Of a stretch of DNA of 64,000 bases, positions 62,711 to 64,000 are shown one piece after another. Where the stretch lies: positions 1 to 64,000 of the forward strand of contig MU864013.1 in assembly GCA_033296885.1 (NCBI GenBank), in the 5' to 3' direction. The notes under the pieces are model-generated. The model made no database searches. It was given only the letters and a program-made list of their open reading frames with translations, and was not told the origin of the DNA. The translations under genes were made by a program, and so were the position numbers. This DNA is from Triangularia verruculosa (lineage: Eukaryota > Ascomycota > Sordariomycetes > Sordariales > Podosporaceae). Positions within the stretch are counted from its first letter, which is position 1. Every line of letters starts with the position of its first letter.

Positions 62711-63497
62711 CTACGCGGCACACTTCTCCCAGTCATAGCTGACACCCTGCTGCGCTCCATAAAACTCAGATTTGCCTTCGTACTGTACCTGATCGGAGCT
62801 CACAGCACCACGTGCCCCATCCTTCTTAGCTGTGACAGTAAGCTCTGTCCTATACCTGATACTACCCGTTCCGCAATCCGGCATCGCCCACTGCGCCAAT
62901 TCAGTCACGGGTGAGTTGTGGCGTATAGAGGTTGGTGAAACCGGCCCAGCAACAGTAATTGTATCAACAACCTAGTGGACTAAGCTGGTATTCAGGGAGC
63001 CACAGAGGGATCGGGAGCCTATCACTTACGGGTTCTTTACCAGCCGGATAGTAGGTGAACTTCCACTCTGCTACTACGCCATCCTCAAGATCGTATGTGG
63101 CAATCATAGCCGTCCCGTTCTTATGTGCCTTGAGCCTGTATTCGGGCTTGGCAGGCGGTGTCCCGAGCCTGTCAAGCTCGGCGTAGGTCAGCGTCGTCTC
63201 ACACCAGATCGAGCTCGTTGCGGCTCCCGGACCTACGCTAGCGCGCAGGTTCGGGTAGGCAAAGTGCCAGTAGTAGATTTCGGAACCATCAACGGTGTTC
63301 ATGCCAAAGGTCGGTCTCGTGGAAAAGACCGCTGCCGTGTCGCCAAAATCGGGACATCCCGGTCCCGATAGGGAGGTGATGTTGAAGACCCAGCTGTGTG
63401 GCAAAATGCGGATGGGGCCAGAGGCTTCTTCCCAAGGATGGGGGAGGCCAAGGGCAATCCCCGCAAGGCCGGCGATGGCACCAAAGGTAAAAAGCAT
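62711..63497 (-). CDS. Secreted DUF4360 protein
   Basis: Two exons: 63497-63030 and 62971-62711, 242 residues; donor GTAAGT, acceptor ACTAG, phase 0. A signal peptide (MLFTFGAIAGLAGIALGLP) is followed by a beta-rich domain with the DUF4360 pattern: SLSGPGCPDFGDTAAVF, a TFGMNTVDGSE segment, SSIWCETTLTY, and late MPDCGTGSIRYRTELTV. Four cysteines are placed to pair (GC/WC and DC/KC). One N-glycosylation site (NGT) is seen. The domain is widespread in fungal secreted proteins; function unknown. The protein ends YDWEKCAA, without an anchor, so free secretion is likely. Confidence 0.85.
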
Positions 63498-64000
63498 GAT
63501 GTATTGAAGGCTGAGTTCTGAGGCCAGAAGATGAGTCCAGTTTGGCGTCAGGGTTGGCGGTAGGTAACCTTGGAATGGGAGACAGCTCGGGGTTTTATAG
63601 ATGAGTCAACGAAGCCCAAACTCGTAGGACTGGCCAAGCTCAAGCTAGGAACATTGTCAACGCAGGTCGGCTCATGAGTGACCGATCGAGTTTTTTTAAC
63701 GGTCCCCGCATCTGAATATATGACACTTCATGTACCCCGCGCTGAGATGTAACGGTAATCTATAACGTGAATCCTTTGTGTTTACAGATTTGGATGCCCG
63801 TGTCTCTAGCGAGCGCTTGGTCCGAGGTTTTGCGGGCGGATGTTTCTTTTTAATTGCACTGACTCCAGACGAAGCACCAATGGAGATGTGATGGAGCGAG
63901 TCTGTATTCCGGCAAATGCTTTATCTATGGATACCTTATCTGGAGACATTCTCAACCAGACCGGTGCCTTCATATAAGATCGTGACCCCTTTTCCACACA
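63498..64000. other. Upstream region of DUF4360 gene, window edge
   Basis: Promoter of the secreted protein on the minus strand. A frame at 63806-63997 is open but has no motif and may be cut by the window end. Confidence 0.45.

Noticed and set aside
1..64000. CRISPR arrays, rRNA, operons or bacterial origin
   Set aside because: Spliceosomal introns throughout and no regularly spaced short repeats with spacers.

Overview
The window reads as nuclear DNA of a filamentous ascomycete (Pezizomycotina, probably a Sordariomycete; this is inference). The evidence is short introns of about 50-100 bp with GTAAGT-like donors and CTAAC/CTGAC branch sites, wide intergenic spacing, and fungus-specific families: Zn(II)2Cys6 factor, CFEM receptor, CBP-like and WSC/DUF1996 secreted proteins, and DUF4360. 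I find about 30 genes, most with introns. Where a multi-exon model is given, I checked that donor, acceptor and reading phase agree. No tRNA, rRNA or CRISPR array is supported.

Layout. 1-2.1 kb: a very AT-rich, probably RIP-degraded edge, then a STAND-N-like/retropepsin-like gene. 2.3-9.3 kb: secreted WSC protein, cystathionine gamma-synthase-like enzyme, F-box-like protein. 10.4-13.6 kb: trehalose-phosphatase tps2. 15.3-19.5 kb: GFA/CENP-V protein, O-methyltransferase, SET-domain protein. 19.5-22.4 kb: no gene seen. 22.4-25.1 kb: single-pass surface protein and BTB protein. 25.4-27.5 kb: an adenylate/UMP-CMP-type kinase divergent from a clear viperin (RSAD2) homologue. 27.56-28.15 kb: a miniature LTR retroelement (TRIM). 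28.3-39.4 kb: lipocalin, two FAD monooxygenases, dual-specificity phosphatase, D-2-hydroxyacid dehydrogenase, membrane protein, second GFA protein, small Cys-rich secreted protein. 39.4-42.7 kb: no gene seen. 42.8-49.8 kb: CBP-like secreted protein, a gene carrying an in-frame TAG, an EI24-type membrane protein, a Zn2Cys6 factor. 50.6-64 kb: a 1303-residue Ser/Thr-rich surface protein, small Cys-rich protein, CFEM receptor, unassigned membrane protein, DUF4360 secreted protein.

Most promising system. The viperin homologue (26423-27469) and the nucleotide kinase (25449-26160) lie head to head across 262 bp. This mirrors the vertebrate RSAD2-CMPK2 pair, where viperin makes ddhCTP from CTP and the neighbour is a nucleoside monophosphate kinase. 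It suggests a fungal nucleotide-analogue module under a shared bidirectional promoter. Directly downstream sits the TRIM element, with 57/58-bp terminal repeats, a 5-bp target duplication (TCAAC) and a primer site matching the anticodon arm of a tRNA-Met.
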